62,320 bases of DNA from Pseudomonadota bacterium (GCA_021784755.1 JAJYHM010000054.1:1-62320); one strand, 5' to 3'; numbered from the stretch's first letter, positions 8,525 through 16,821 are shown. Numbers and translations are program-made. The notes: generated from the letters alone by a model not told the origin.

Positions 8525-9079
8525 ATGGCAGTCAATGGAACGAATGGGTTGATGGACCCGGCCCCGGAGCGAGCCAAGCGTGGCGCCTTCTTCTTCCCCA
8601 TGATGTTCGTGGGGATCATCGTCGCAGCATGGTGTCTGGCGCGCTTCATGTGGGCGGGTACCTCCGTACCGAAGGGCGCGGATTTCGGGGTGGGCGCAGG
8701 GCTTACGATCATTATGATCCTGAGTCTCGGGCCCATGCTCGGAGCACGCGGAAAGCTGAGCCGTGGGCAGGACGCGGGCGCGCTTGGCAATCTCACAGTG
8801 CTTTTGTTGGCCGGTGTGCTCATGATCGCAGGGATCATCTCGACCTGGGGCGCGGTCCCGATCGGTTCGGCCTACGGCGGTATCTACGACGTGACGAGTG
8901 GCTGGATCGGCCTCTACTTTGTAGGTGGCGTGCTGGCATTGCTCGCGAGCCTGATGAAGGGTAAGCGGGTCCCGGCGCGATTCAGCGGGGAACGGTGGGT
9001 GGCGCACAATGTCCTCAGTTTCTGGGGGGAGTTGGTGCTTCTCTGGACCATGTTCTTCATCGTGTTCTATCTCGCGTAA
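8525..9079 (+). CDS. coxC: Cytochrome c oxidase subunit III-like
   Basis: A 184-residue polytopic membrane protein with about five hydrophobic helices. The C-terminal segment VLSFWGELVLLWTMFFIVFYL resembles the last helix of subunit III (trp-rich, ending in a short tail). The family is usually 190-290 residues; this is a short version lacking the first two helices of mitochondrial-type CoxC. CGGAGGAG at 8510-8517 fits the ATG. Its position between coxA and coxD, 21 bp after coxA, supports the call, which on sequence alone would be less certain. Confidence 0.8.
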   Translation: MAVNGTNGLMDPAPERAKRGAFFFPMMFVGIIVAAWCLARFMWAGTSVPKGADFGVGAGLTIIMILSLGPMLGARGKLSRGQDAGALGNLTVLLLAGVLMIAGIISTWGAVPIGSAYGGIYDVTSGWIGLYFVGGVLALLASLMKGKRVPARFSGERWVAHNVLSFWGELVLLWTMFFIVFYLA

Positions 9080-9118
9080 AGGCCCGGGCCGCTTACTACG
9101 AGAAGGAGGGAGTTAGCT

Positions 9119-9310
9119 ATGGATATGTCACATCTATCGTTCGTGATCCCGATCGGGGCCGATACGCCGATGTTCTTCTGGATGATCGGGTTTATCGGGT
9201 TTCCGATCACTTTTCTGGCCATCTATTTCTGGTGGCTTTTGAAGGAGGTCGGCAAGGAAGACCGGTTACGGGTCCTGAATCGGGCCACGGATGAGAAGAC
9301 CCAATATTAA
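9119..9310 (+). CDS. coxD: Small oxidase subunit IV (CoxD-like)
   Basis: A 63-residue peptide with a single strong transmembrane helix (about 18-42, MFFWMIGFIGFPITFLAIYFWW) and a charged C-terminal tail. This is the size and topology of the CoxD subunit of A. ferrooxidans, and it ends the cox block as there. GGAGGGAG lies 7 nt before the ATG. A GC hairpin with a short T run follows, so transcripts may partly stop here. Confidence 0.78.
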   Translation: MDMSHLSFVIPIGADTPMFFWMIGFIGFPITFLAIYFWWLLKEVGKEDRLRVLNRATDEKTQY

Positions 9311-9336
9311 GGCGGTTAGTCTGTAGGCAATTGAGC

Positions 9337-9372
9337 GCAGGGCGCCCGCAAGGCGCGCCCTGCGGCTTTCTT
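9337..9372 (+). terminator. Hairpin after coxD
   Basis: Nine-bp stem GCAGGGCGC (9337-9345) with GCGCCCTGC (9355-9363), 9-nt loop, then GGCTTTCTT. The T run is weak, so this may attenuate rather than end transcription and lower expression of the downstream ctaB and rus genes relative to cox. Confidence 0.55.
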
Positions 9373-9552
9373 CTGAAGTACTGATTTGTTACGGCTGTTT
9401 TCGAATACGAGCTCGGCGAACGCCGACACTAAAGGCGACGCTCGACGAGTAAGAAAAGTGGACATGGGCGTGCGGAAGGCACGCTGCGCATGGCCGGCAC
9501 GGTGAGATCTGGTGTCGCTACACAAACAAAAGTATGAGGTTCCCGAGGAATC

Positions 9553-10539
9553 ATGAGCGTGCAATCAAAGGTATCTGAGGTGCAGGCGGTTATGACTGAC
9601 GAGCAGCCAATGACCGCGTCATGGCAGACGGCTCGAGCGCCGGCGCGCGGGCTCGGGCTCGACCTCGCGGTTGTGCTTTCCTATTGCGAGCTCACGAAGC
9701 CCCGGGTCGTGAGCCTGCTTATCTTTACGGCGATGGTGGGGATGTTGCTGGCCTCGCCGACGAATCTCGCCGGCATACATTGGGCGGTTATCTTTTGGGC
9801 CAACGTCGGGATTGCGTTCGCATCAGGGGCGGCCGCTGCCATTAATCATGTCGTGGACCGGCAGATCGATGGGCAGATGAAGCGCACACACTCGAGGCCG
9901 CTTCCGAACGACGCGGTATCGGTCACGGGTGCACTGGTGTTCGCCACGCTGCTGATGGGGATCTCGGTCGTCGTCCTTGTGGTGTTCGTGAACCAGCTCA
10001 CGGCGATCCTGACCATGGCGGGTCTGGTGGGTTATGCCGGTATCTATACGGGTTTCCTCAAGCGTCGCACGCCCCAGAATATTGTCCTAGGCGGTGCAGC
10101 TGGCGCCATCCCACCAGTCCTCGGATGGGCAGCGGTGACGGGCCACGCGCCGCTCGACAGCTGGGTGCTCTTTCTCATTATCTTTTTGTGGACGCCGGCG
10201 CATTTTTGGCCGCTTGCGATCTACCGTCGCGAAGAGTATGCCCGGGTCGGGATCCCAATGATGCCCGTGACGCGCGGCGTGCGGCATACGAGTTGGCTCA
10301 TTCTCGGCTACACGATTGCCACGGTGGCCGCGACCGAGCTCCCATTTTTCACAAAGATGGCGGGCATTCCCTATCTGATCGGCGCGAACCTCTTGGGTGC
10401 GGGATTCTTATATCACGCCATTCGGTTGATTTCGGCACCCGAGAAGCACAATCCCATGCGGATGTTTGGGTACTCGATCGCCTACCTTGCGGCGCTCTTT
10501 GCGCTGTTGTTGGGTGATCATTATCTTCTGGGGCTCTGA
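9553..10539 (+). CDS. ctaB: Protohaem IX farnesyltransferase (haem O synthase)
   Basis: Converts haem B to haem O, the precursor of haem A for the aa3 oxidase encoded upstream. The 328-residue membrane protein of the UbiA prenyltransferase superfamily shows the first Asp-rich motif INHVVDRQIDGQMKRTHSRPLP (about 97-118) and the second in the LKRRTPQNIVLGGAAGAIPPVLGW region, with about eight hydrophobic helices. About 25-30 hydrophilic residues precede the first helix. It is separated from coxD by 242 bp including a hairpin, so it may also have its own promoter. Haem A synthase (ctaA) is not in this window. A. ferrooxidans rus operons lack ctaB at this position. Confidence 0.93.
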   Translation: MSVQSKVSEVQAVMTDEQPMTASWQTARAPARGLGLDLAVVLSYCELTKPRVVSLLIFTAMVGMLLASPTNLAGIHWAVIFWANVGIAFASGAAAAINHVVDRQIDGQMKRTHSRPLPNDAVSVTGALVFATLLMGISVVVLVVFVNQLTAILTMAGLVGYAGIYTGFLKRRTPQNIVLGGAAGAIPPVLGWAAVTGHAPLDSWVLFLIIFLWTPAHFWPLAIYRREEYARVGIPMMPVTRGVRHTSWLILGYTIATVAATELPFFTKMAGIPYLIGANLLGAGFLYHAIRLISAPEKHNPMRMFGYSIAYLAALFALLLGDHYLLGL

Positions 10540-10565
10540 GGGCGTAGGGTAAGGAGCCAAGCGTA

Positions 10566-10730
10566 GTGAGCGAAGAGGGCGACAATATGCGGGAAGGCGA
10601 AGGTCACGAGCTTGATATGGCGGCAGAAAACGGCGAAGGGGCGAGCGGGAACCTCGTATTGCTTTTGCTGTTAGCGTGGGCGACAATCGCCCTCGGTGGA
10701 TATTATATCGCCATTCGAATCATAACGTAG
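10566..10730 (+). CDS. 54-residue single-span membrane peptide in the rus cluster
   Basis: GTG 10566 to TAG 10728-10730, with AAGGAG at 10551-10556 nine nucleotides upstream. The product has an acidic N-terminal half (EEGDN, EGEGHE, AENGEG) followed by one hydrophobic helix at about 29-52 (VLLLLLAWATIALGGYY) and a short basic end. It begins 26 bp after ctaB. It is not one of the rus-operon genes I know. Size and topology suggest a small accessory subunit of the oxidase or an assembly peptide, but this is inference from position only. The acidic head would be cytoplasmic by the positive-inside rule, although the C-terminal charge is slight. Confidence 0.6.
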   Translation: MSEEGDNMREGEGHELDMAAENGEGASGNLVLLLLLAWATIALGGYYIAIRIIT

Positions 10731-10911
10731 GCTGAGGGCGCAGCGCGCCGTGTGAATTGTCCGGCGCGGACGCGAGCCCGCAGACGCAAAGAACGCAAGG
10801 CATCCACGGGAGGAGTACAGTCGGTGGATGGCAACGGCGACAGAGTGACTGAGAATCTCAGCGTTAGATGGGGGCGAGTCACGTTCAAAATGGTAGACTT
10901 TAGGAGAATGT

Positions 10912-11484
10912 ATGAAGAGCTATGAAGGAACGATGGGGAGCATGAATCGGAAGCTTATCGCCAAGGGCGTTGCAGTGGCAGTCGGCGCGATCTTTAGCGT
11001 TGGCGTGGCGTGTGCAGGGCTCGTGCCGACCAGTGCGTTCAAGAAGGCCACGCTCCCCCAGGTGAAGGCGATGCTCGGCAAGGATAACGGCAAGGTGAGC
11101 GGTAAAACCGTCACCTACGGCAAGAACGCGCACATTGTGATCGCCGCCGTCTTGCCGGGATTTCCCTTCCCGAGCTTTGAGATCCATCACGTGAAGAACC
11201 CGACGCTGGATATCGCGGCCGGCGCGACTGTCAAGTTTACGTTCATCAACACCAACAAAGGCTTTGGCCATAGCTTCGACGTGACCAAGAAGGGCCCGCC
11301 GTACGCCGTCATGCCGCAGGTGGCGCCGATTGTGACTGGCACGGGCTTTTCGCCGGTGCCGGCGGGCGGTCAGTTTGGCTACGCGAACTTCACCTGGAAA
11401 GCAACTCCGGGGACGTACTACTACGTGTGCCAGATCCCGGGACATGCCGCTACCGGCATGTTCGGCAAGATCATCGTAAAGTAA
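10912..11484 (+). CDS. rus: Rusticyanin
   Basis: Periplasmic, acid-stable, high-potential blue copper protein that carries electrons from Cyc2 toward the c-type cytochrome and oxidase. The 190-residue precursor has a signal peptide ending near VACA (about 35). The copper ligands are His120 (KGFGHSFDV), Cys173, His178 and Met183 (YYVCQIPGHAATGMFG). Long blocks such as ATLPQVKAML, AAVLPGFPFPSFE and KKGPPYAVMP are family-defining. AGGAG at 10902-10906 supports ATG 10912; an internal ATG at 10933 is a possible alternative. A strong rho-independent terminator follows at 11551. In A. ferrooxidans rus directly follows coxD; here ctaB and a small ORF intervene. Confidence 0.96.
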   Translation: MKSYEGTMGSMNRKLIAKGVAVAVGAIFSVGVACAGLVPTSAFKKATLPQVKAMLGKDNGKVSGKTVTYGKNAHIVIAAVLPGFPFPSFEIHHVKNPTLDIAAGATVKFTFINTNKGFGHSFDVTKKGPPYAVMPQVAPIVTGTGFSPVPAGGQFGYANFTWKATPGTYYYVCQIPGHAATGMFGKIIVK

Positions 11485-11804
11485 GCGGCAAAGACGGGAA
11501 GCGGCGCGCGTGGGGTGAACATGCTGAAGCGGGCGCCGTAAGTACCGGGGAGCCGGGGTGCGAGATCGCCCCCGGCTTTTTTTATGAGCGTGTAGGGGCG
11601 TGGCGATTTCGGTTTTAAGCGCCGTTCGTCTTTCCAGCTTCTGAGGAGAGATGGCGAGCATAGGTCTGCAGGCGGATGTGCGGTAACATGGGCTGTTGCG
11701 CCAAGGTCGCCAATGGAAGGCGCGGCAACCGGCCAAGATTGGCGAGGGCCGTGGAGGTTCGTCATGGAGAGCCCGGACTGGTGAAGTAGGAGGAACGGAA
11801 CGGT
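11485..11804. other. Intergenic between rus and the CtaG-like gene
   Basis: Apart from the rus terminator this 320-bp stretch holds no recognisable gene. A promoter for the downstream pair is expected after 11584, but I could not pick a clear -35/-10. Confidence 0.4.
11551..11583 (+). terminator. Rho-independent terminator after rus
   Basis: Stem AGCCGGGG (11551-11558) with CCCCGGCT (11570-11577), 11-nt loop, followed by a run of seven T. It lies 67 bp after the rus stop and separates the core rus operon from the CtaG-like gene. Confidence 0.85.
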
Positions 11805-12752
11805 ATGAGCGGATCACAAGCGGTGTTCGGAGGAAATTGCGCGGGCGTTAGGCGCCGGTGGAAGGGGATCGTAGCCGGATTTGTGGCGCTTGCCGTGATT
11901 TATGTGAAAGGCTATGCCGTGGCGGGCGCCCAAGCAGACAACTGGCATTTTTGGGCAGCGGATCTGAACCCGCTGCCGTGGCTAGGCGCGGTCATGCTCA
12001 TGGCCGCCTACTGGACGCGCTATGACCGCTACAAGGTTGAAGGCGGGGTGCCGGGTCTCTGGTCGGGAGTGCGGGTGTTGTCCTTCATGGCAGGGGTGCT
12101 TGTCGCGCTCGCGCTCTGGGAGTCGCCCTTGAACGGTTTCGTTGAGAGATCGATGACGCTCTATACGGTGAAGCTCATGGGCGAATTTGAGCTTGCCGCT
12201 CCCCTAATCGTGTTTGGAATCCCGTTTGGTCTTGTTGACGCAAACCGAGCCAAGGGGGGGTTCTGGAGTGTATTGCGGTTTCTGCATAACCCGGGCGTGA
12301 CGGCGGTTGCGCTCGCGATCGTGTTGGCCCTCTGGGACATGTCGGCGCAGATGGCGCTCGGTCTGCGTGACGCGTTCATGTTCGCCATCCTGCCGGGCGT
12401 TTATCTTGGGCTTGGCATGGTAGTCTGGATACAGTCCTTGCATGCGTTGCCGACCTTCCCCAACTTCTCGAGCCATTTGCGCAAGGGCATTTATGTGTGG
12501 GCAATGGAGACCACCATGATGGGGATGGGTGCGATGTGGTTCTGGAGCGCCATGACGGACCTTAACCCCTCGACTAACCAGCCCTTGGTGTTTGGCTTGA
12601 GCCGAATCACGGATGTCCACATGGCGGGCGCGACGATGATGGTCTTGTCTTTGCCGACCATGTGTCTTGTGTTTTGGCATTTCTGGCAATGGATCGCGAG
12701 CGTAGTCGGCGTCTCCGAGAATGGTGACTACGAAAAGGCGGCAAGCCGGTAG
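11805..12752 (+). CDS. CtaG-like polytopic membrane protein (possible oxidase assembly factor)
   Basis: A 315-residue protein with about seven to eight hydrophobic helices. The order RVLSFMAGVLVALALWESPL, then a segment KLMGEFELAAPLIVFGIP, resembles the caa3_CtaG/DUF1404 fold (arginine-serine-phenylalanine in one helix, Ser-Pro-Leu loop, then a helix with a Pro-rich end). The His-rich HM..H motif expected in true CtaG is replaced by YTVKLMGEFE, so a copper-delivery role is uncertain. Histidines do occur later (SLHALP, SSHLRK, DVHMAG, FWHFWQW). AGGAGGAAC at 11790-11798 supports the start. Its position behind rus suggests a function tied to the oxidase. Family call is moderate; function is inferred. 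Confidence 0.55.
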   Translation: MSGSQAVFGGNCAGVRRRWKGIVAGFVALAVIYVKGYAVAGAQADNWHFWAADLNPLPWLGAVMLMAAYWTRYDRYKVEGGVPGLWSGVRVLSFMAGVLVALALWESPLNGFVERSMTLYTVKLMGEFELAAPLIVFGIPFGLVDANRAKGGFWSVLRFLHNPGVTAVALAIVLALWDMSAQMALGLRDAFMFAILPGVYLGLGMVVWIQSLHALPTFPNFSSHLRKGIYVWAMETTMMGMGAMWFWSAMTDLNPSTNQPLVFGLSRITDVHMAGATMMVLSLPTMCLVFWHFWQWIASVVGVSENGDYEKAASR

Positions 12753-12840
12753 AAGGCTTGCGGGATGGTATACCCCATAATGTTTGTGGGTTTCTAGACG
12801 AGTCAGTGTCCGTATTCGGTACGGTGGGTCAGGAGGGTGT

Positions 12841-13638
12841 GTGCGACGGCTTTTAGGGGCAGTAATGTTGGTGTTGGTGGCGGGGGTAGCGAGCGCCCAT
12901 AATGTACTCTTTTTTGGTGCGCCGGTTGTGGGCGGCACGCGCGCAAGCGTGAATGCGGCACTTGCGCGGGCCGGGTTCCAGATCCCGAAGAAAGGGCCAG
13001 AGGAGTGGTTCGATACCTACAGGATCAACGGTCAGCTCGCGAATCTGCAAGGGGCAAGCCGGCTTACGGTGAACTTCACCAAGGGCGGCCGGTTTGCGAT
13101 CGCCCAGTACACCTTTCCGAGCTTCGGGAACGTCCGTCAGGTCAAAAACATTATCACCATGGTGGCTTACAAGTACGGGCGACCCACGAGCATAAGTGGG
13201 GACTTGAGTCAGGGCGCCGTGGTGGCGCGCTGGCACGAGCCGGGCAATACTGAGGTGAAGGTGTGGCGTGGTACGGCCTCCACCACAACCTATATGGACC
13301 TCGAGAATGTCGGCGCGTTGAAGCGCCTGCGCACGGAGTATCCGGTGGTCGCAGCATCCCTGGGTAAGTCCCTGCCAAGCTCCGCTGCGGCGGGAAAGGG
13401 CCAATGGGAGCCGCCTACGCCCTCGGATACGACAACGCCTGATTCGAACCATCCGATCCCCATGAAGTGGGAGTTCGCGATTATTTCTGTGTTCTCGGTG
13501 CCTGCGCTCATTATTGTCTTTTTCGCGCACTTCCTGGCGCGCGTCACGCGCATGCCGCCCTCGGTGAAGGCTGTATTCCGCGTGAGCCTGGGGCGCATGG
13601 CCGGTTGGTTCCGGAGACCGGCCTGGAAGCGGCGCTGA
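12841..13638 (+). CDS. Exported protein of unknown family with C-terminal membrane anchor
   Basis: A 265-residue product with a signal peptide (about 1-20, ending GVASA), a periplasmic domain, a linker rich in Pro/Ser/Thr (about 175-205), one transmembrane helix (about 210-232, WEFAIISVFSVPALIIVFF) and an Arg-rich cytoplasmic tail. Diagnostic blocks are EEWFDTYRINGQL, FTKGGRFAIAQYTFPSF and KYGRPTSISGDL. The same blocks recur in the protein at 38062-38625, so the two define a paralogous family. GTG 12841 is chosen because AGGAGGG (12831-12837) precedes it; a TTG at 12784 would extend the N-terminus ahead of the signal. It follows the CtaG-like gene by 88 bp. No function is known to me. Confidence 0.8.
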   Translation: MRRLLGAVMLVLVAGVASAHNVLFFGAPVVGGTRASVNAALARAGFQIPKKGPEEWFDTYRINGQLANLQGASRLTVNFTKGGRFAIAQYTFPSFGNVRQVKNIITMVAYKYGRPTSISGDLSQGAVVARWHEPGNTEVKVWRGTASTTTYMDLENVGALKRLRTEYPVVAASLGKSLPSSAAAGKGQWEPPTPSDTTTPDSNHPIPMKWEFAIISVFSVPALIIVFFAHFLARVTRMPPSVKAVFRVSLGRMAGWFRRPAWKRR

Positions 13639-13995
13639 GACGCGACGCAAAGGGACTGTGGCGGGGTAGGGCGACTCGTGCCCGCCGGTACGGTCCCGTG
13701 GCCCACAGGGCGCGAAGTGCTCTTGCGCCACCACGGATTTCTTAAGTGAGGCTAGGGGTCCCGGCGCTCCGGGCATCCCGCCGCCCGGACTATGCAGACG
13801 TCGCGGCACGGGCTTGAGTGCGCCCTTAAGCGGCCCTTCTCGGGCCTCCAGGCTTGGTCGTTCCAGCCCTCTCCCTAAGAGTCGGGTAAGCGCCGAGAGG
13901 CGTCGCTCCGGGGCGCGAAACGGCGGTCGGCGTTTCTTATCTATCGTCTGATGTAAGTATTTTCGTATATAGCGCTGCGCTGATATACTGAGCGG
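13639..13995. other. Intergenic before the MFS gene
   Basis: A 357-bp gap with no gene recognised. The first part holds GC-rich short inverted segments (for example around 13760-13800); the last 35 bp hold a candidate promoter for the MFS gene. Confidence 0.4.
13961..13989 (+). promoter_or_regulatory. Candidate promoter of the MFS gene
   Basis: TTTCGT (13961-13966), 17-bp spacer, TATACT (13984-13989). The -10 ends only 6 nt before the GTG start, so the predicted transcript would begin at or next to the start codon. Read by eye. Confidence 0.45.
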
Positions 13996-15540
13996 GTGTC
14001 GCATTCCTCCCCGTCTCCGACGAATAATTCCAGCTCGATCCGTTTAGGCGCCCTATTTGCTGGGGTAGGCTTGGCCTTGGCGCTCGGTTCCTTTGAGGGC
14101 GCCTCGGTGCAGGCCATTTTCCCTTACATCGGCGGCGGCCTGTCTACGAGCGGTTATCGCGCGCTCTGGACGCTTACCTATTTCGTTGTGCATTGGTCGC
14201 TTGGGATCGCGCTCATGCCATGGAGTGCACGCCGCTTCGGGAGGCGCCGCCTCTTTCAGGGGGCGGTGATGCTGGCCATGAGCGGGAGCCTTTTGGGGGC
14301 GCTTACCGGGAACCTCTGGCTTATGCTGATTTCCCGCGGCATGGAAGGTCTGGGAGCGGGTCTTCTCGTTCCACTCAGCCAAAGCCTGTTTTTGGCGTCG
14401 ACGCCGCCGCGGCGCCATGGCCTGGTGACGATCTTTTGGAGCAATGCCATGCTCTTGCCGTTTTTCATAGGACCGGCTGCCGGGGGATGGCTGGCGGTCA
14501 CGGTAGGGTTTCCCTGGATTTTCGGGCTTACAGTGCCTCTGTGGCTCATTGCCGCATGGCTTGGGGCGCGCGGCATCGCGGCCGAACCGCCCTCTGCGTC
14601 GCGGGCCCCGCCTTTTGATGGGCGGGGATTCGCCTTGCTCTATGCAGGTCTCATGAGCTTGCAAGTGGTACTCGACCAGGGGGAGCAGCACGGGTGGTGG
14701 TATTCGCCCTTTATACGCGAGGCTTCAGCGGCGGCGGTGGTGTGTTTGTCTCTTTTTGGCTGGTATGAGTTGCGTGCGCCCCACCCTTTGCTGGAGTTCC
14801 GTTATCTCGCGCGTCGTAATTACACGCTGGGTCTGCTACTTTTGAGCCTTGGCTGGGCGCTCTTCATGGGCTGGGCCTCTCTACTTCCCCTGTGGGCGGA
14901 GGAGGACCTCGGTTACAACGGGCTCTGGGGCGGTATTATGCTGATCCCCGTGGGACTCGGTGCGCTCCCCTTGTCGATGGTCCTTGATCAGCTACGCGGC
15001 CTGTTTGGTCTGCGTCGGCTCGCGAGTTTGAGCTTCCTGCTCCTGGGGACGGCCTACGGCACCTTGTCTGTGCATCCGGGCAGCAGCCTCTCGGATCTCT
15101 TCTGGCCGCTCGTGGTTCTGGGTCTTGGTGTCGGCATCCTGTTCGTGCCGCTCACTATGATCGTGATGTCCGAGATCGCGGTGGCGGCCGTGCCGCAGGC
15201 CGCCACGACCGCCAATTTCTTGCGTGTGTTCAGCGCCAATCTCGGGGTGTCGGTGCTCGCCGTCTTTTGGTCGCGGGGCGCGGCGCAGGCCGGTAACGCC
15301 TTGACCGGGGAATTGTCACGCTATGGTGAGCCCACCACGTTCCCTCTCGGTATCCTTCAGGGGATTCTATCGGTCGAGGCCCATACCCTGAGCCTCGACA
15401 ATCTCTTGCGGGTGTCGATGTGGTTGTGTCTTGCGGGTGCCTTGGTCGCGTGGTTTTTCCTGATCCCACCCCGCACGCTCGCCAAGCCGTCCGCGCAGGG
15501 CTATGTGGAGGAAACGGAAAACGAGGCCCTAGGCTCTTGA
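13996..15540 (+). CDS. MFS drug-exporter family protein (DHA2-type)
   Basis: A 514-residue integral membrane protein with about fourteen hydrophobic helices, the size and topology of the EmrB/QacA (DHA2) group. Helix 2-3 carries the MFS loop motif in the form MPWSARRFGRRRLFQ (motif A variant), and GLGAGLLVPLSQSLFLASTPPRRHG corresponds to the helix 4-5 region (motif C-like). It would be a proton-driven exporter in the inner membrane. No EmrA-type membrane fusion partner is next to it. The start is GTG 13996; no in-frame start with a clear ribosome site follows nearby. Substrate cannot be told. Confidence 0.85.
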   Translation: MSHSSPSPTNNSSSIRLGALFAGVGLALALGSFEGASVQAIFPYIGGGLSTSGYRALWTLTYFVVHWSLGIALMPWSARRFGRRRLFQGAVMLAMSGSLLGALTGNLWLMLISRGMEGLGAGLLVPLSQSLFLASTPPRRHGLVTIFWSNAMLLPFFIGPAAGGWLAVTVGFPWIFGLTVPLWLIAAWLGARGIAAEPPSASRAPPFDGRGFALLYAGLMSLQVVLDQGEQHGWWYSPFIREASAAAVVCLSLFGWYELRAPHPLLEFRYLARRNYTLGLLLLSLGWALFMGWASLLPLWAEEDLGYNGLWGGIMLIPVGLGALPLSMVLDQLRGLFGLRRLASLSFLLLGTAYGTLSVHPGSSLSDLFWPLVVLGLGVGILFVPLTMIVMSEIAVAAVPQAATTANFLRVFSANLGVSVLAVFWSRGAAQAGNALTGELSRYGEPTTFPLGILQGILSVEAHTLSLDNLLRVSMWLCLAGALVAWFFLIPPRTLAKPSAQGYVEETENEALGS

Positions 15541-15645
15541 GCGTAGCGGCGCGGGCGTGTTCGCGCCCCCTCATCGTGGAATATCCCCTGCCATCGGGAC
15601 TAGTGGTGGCGCGATGGTGGTCACAAGGCGCCGCCTTTCCTGGGG

Positions 15646-16821
15646 TTATAGGGAGGCGAGGCGCGCGATAGCCTGCTCCACCCACCGGAAACCGATGCGT
15701 TCCTGTTCCAGGCGCAGTTGGGGCCGGATGCGATTGTCGCGCAGTTCGTCATAGAGCTGTCGCTCGTCATGGGTGAGCCGGGGTAGGTCGCGTGCGGTCT
15801 GTTTGTCCTCGCGGCCCCAGTGCGGCTCATGGGCGAATAGGGTCTCGCGATCCATGAGCAGAGATTGGGCGTGCGGACAGTAGATGCGCAGCTGATCCAG
15901 AATGGCGAAGCCGTGGGTATCGATATCGCCCCAATAGTGGATGCGCGTCTGCATGAGCCAGGGGAGGTCTTGCAGCATGGCGAATCCATAGCCCGCGCCA
16001 AAAAGGGCGATGGCCCGTGGGATCTTCGGGAGCGTGAGGAAGTTCACCTCGTTTTCGGTGATGATGACGTCGTGGGCCTCGGGGCCGAGGGTGCTCAGGC
16101 TCGGCGCGTCGAGGGTGATGTCGGTGCCTATGCGGGCCAGGGGCAGGGTGTCGTCCAGGGGTCGTAGGCGCACGCGCAGCGGTTTTTCCCGAAAGCCGTA
16201 GCGCATCGCGAAGCCTGCTGTCGCGCTCGTGGTGGGATCGTAGGCGTCTTTCGGGAGGATGACATCGAGAAGCGCGCCGAGCAGGCCCCGGTGCGCCTCG
16301 ATAAACTTGCTGTCGATGCCCGGCAGGTCCACTTGGCGCAGATAGACCTGCGGGCGGGGGTGGTCGGCGATCCAGGTCACGACTGCGAGCAGGCGTTCCC
16401 AGATGCCCGCCAACTCGAGGGCGCGCAGCGGATGGTCCGCGAGCCAACCGAGGAGTTCAGGCCGCGCTTGCGCAGTTCGGGTGAGTAAGCGCTCAAAACA
16501 GCGCGCCTCGGTGGTCTTGTGGGTGAGTGCCAGCGCATCGTCCAGGGTATCGATCCAGATCTCGCTTGGGAGTTCGTTCGCACCCAGGGTCCTATGGCGC
16601 ACCGCGCGGATCGTGAGACGCGTGTGCGGGAGGGCGCGCAGATCGGCGGCCCAGGCGCGTACGTCCGCGAAGCGTTCCATTATCTCTCGTGCGGAGGGTA
16701 TCCTGCACGGCACTCTCATCGGGAATTCGGATCGGCCGGTGACGAGGGGCGACAAGAGCTCGCCACGTGTCCAGCGCCGCATCAAGTGGGCGCGCACATC
16801 GTCGGGCGTAGTCCAACTCAT
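15646..16821 (-). CDS. jetD: Wadjet nuclease subunit JetD
   Basis: Last gene of the jetABCD operon. JetD is the TOPRIM-fold endonuclease that cuts closed circular plasmids once the SMC motor JetABC has extruded the DNA. The 391-residue product matches the DUF3322-DUF2220 layout. Its N-terminal part (about 1-190) is helical. The C-terminal toprim part shows the acidic residues expected: Glu256/Glu258 in ITENEVNFL and Asp299-x-Asp301 in YWGDIDTHGF, followed by the helix ILDQLR. It overlaps jetC by 4 bp (ATGA), so translation is coupled. All key residues are present and no frameshift is seen. No clear terminator follows on the minus strand. Confidence 0.93.
   Translation of the reverse strand: MSWTTPDDVRAHLMRRWTRGELLSPLVTGRSEFPMRVPCRIPSAREIMERFADVRAWAADLRALPHTRLTIRAVRHRTLGANELPSEIWIDTLDDALALTHKTTEARCFERLLTRTAQARPELLGWLADHPLRALELAGIWERLLAVVTWIADHPRPQVYLRQVDLPGIDSKFIEAHRGLLGALLDVILPKDAYDPTTSATAGFAMRYGFREKPLRVRLRPLDDTLPLARIGTDITLDAPSLSTLGPEAHDVIITENEVNFLTLPKIPRAIALFGAGYGFAMLQDLPWLMQTRIHYWGDIDTHGFAILDQLRIYCPHAQSLLMDRETLFAHEPHWGREDKQTARDLPRLTHDERQLYDELRDNRIRPQLRLEQERIGFRWVEQAIARLASL

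Noticed and set aside
13441-13470. GATTCGAACC resembling a tRNA T-arm
   Set aside because: It lies inside the anchored unknown protein gene and no acceptor or anticodon stem can be built around it.
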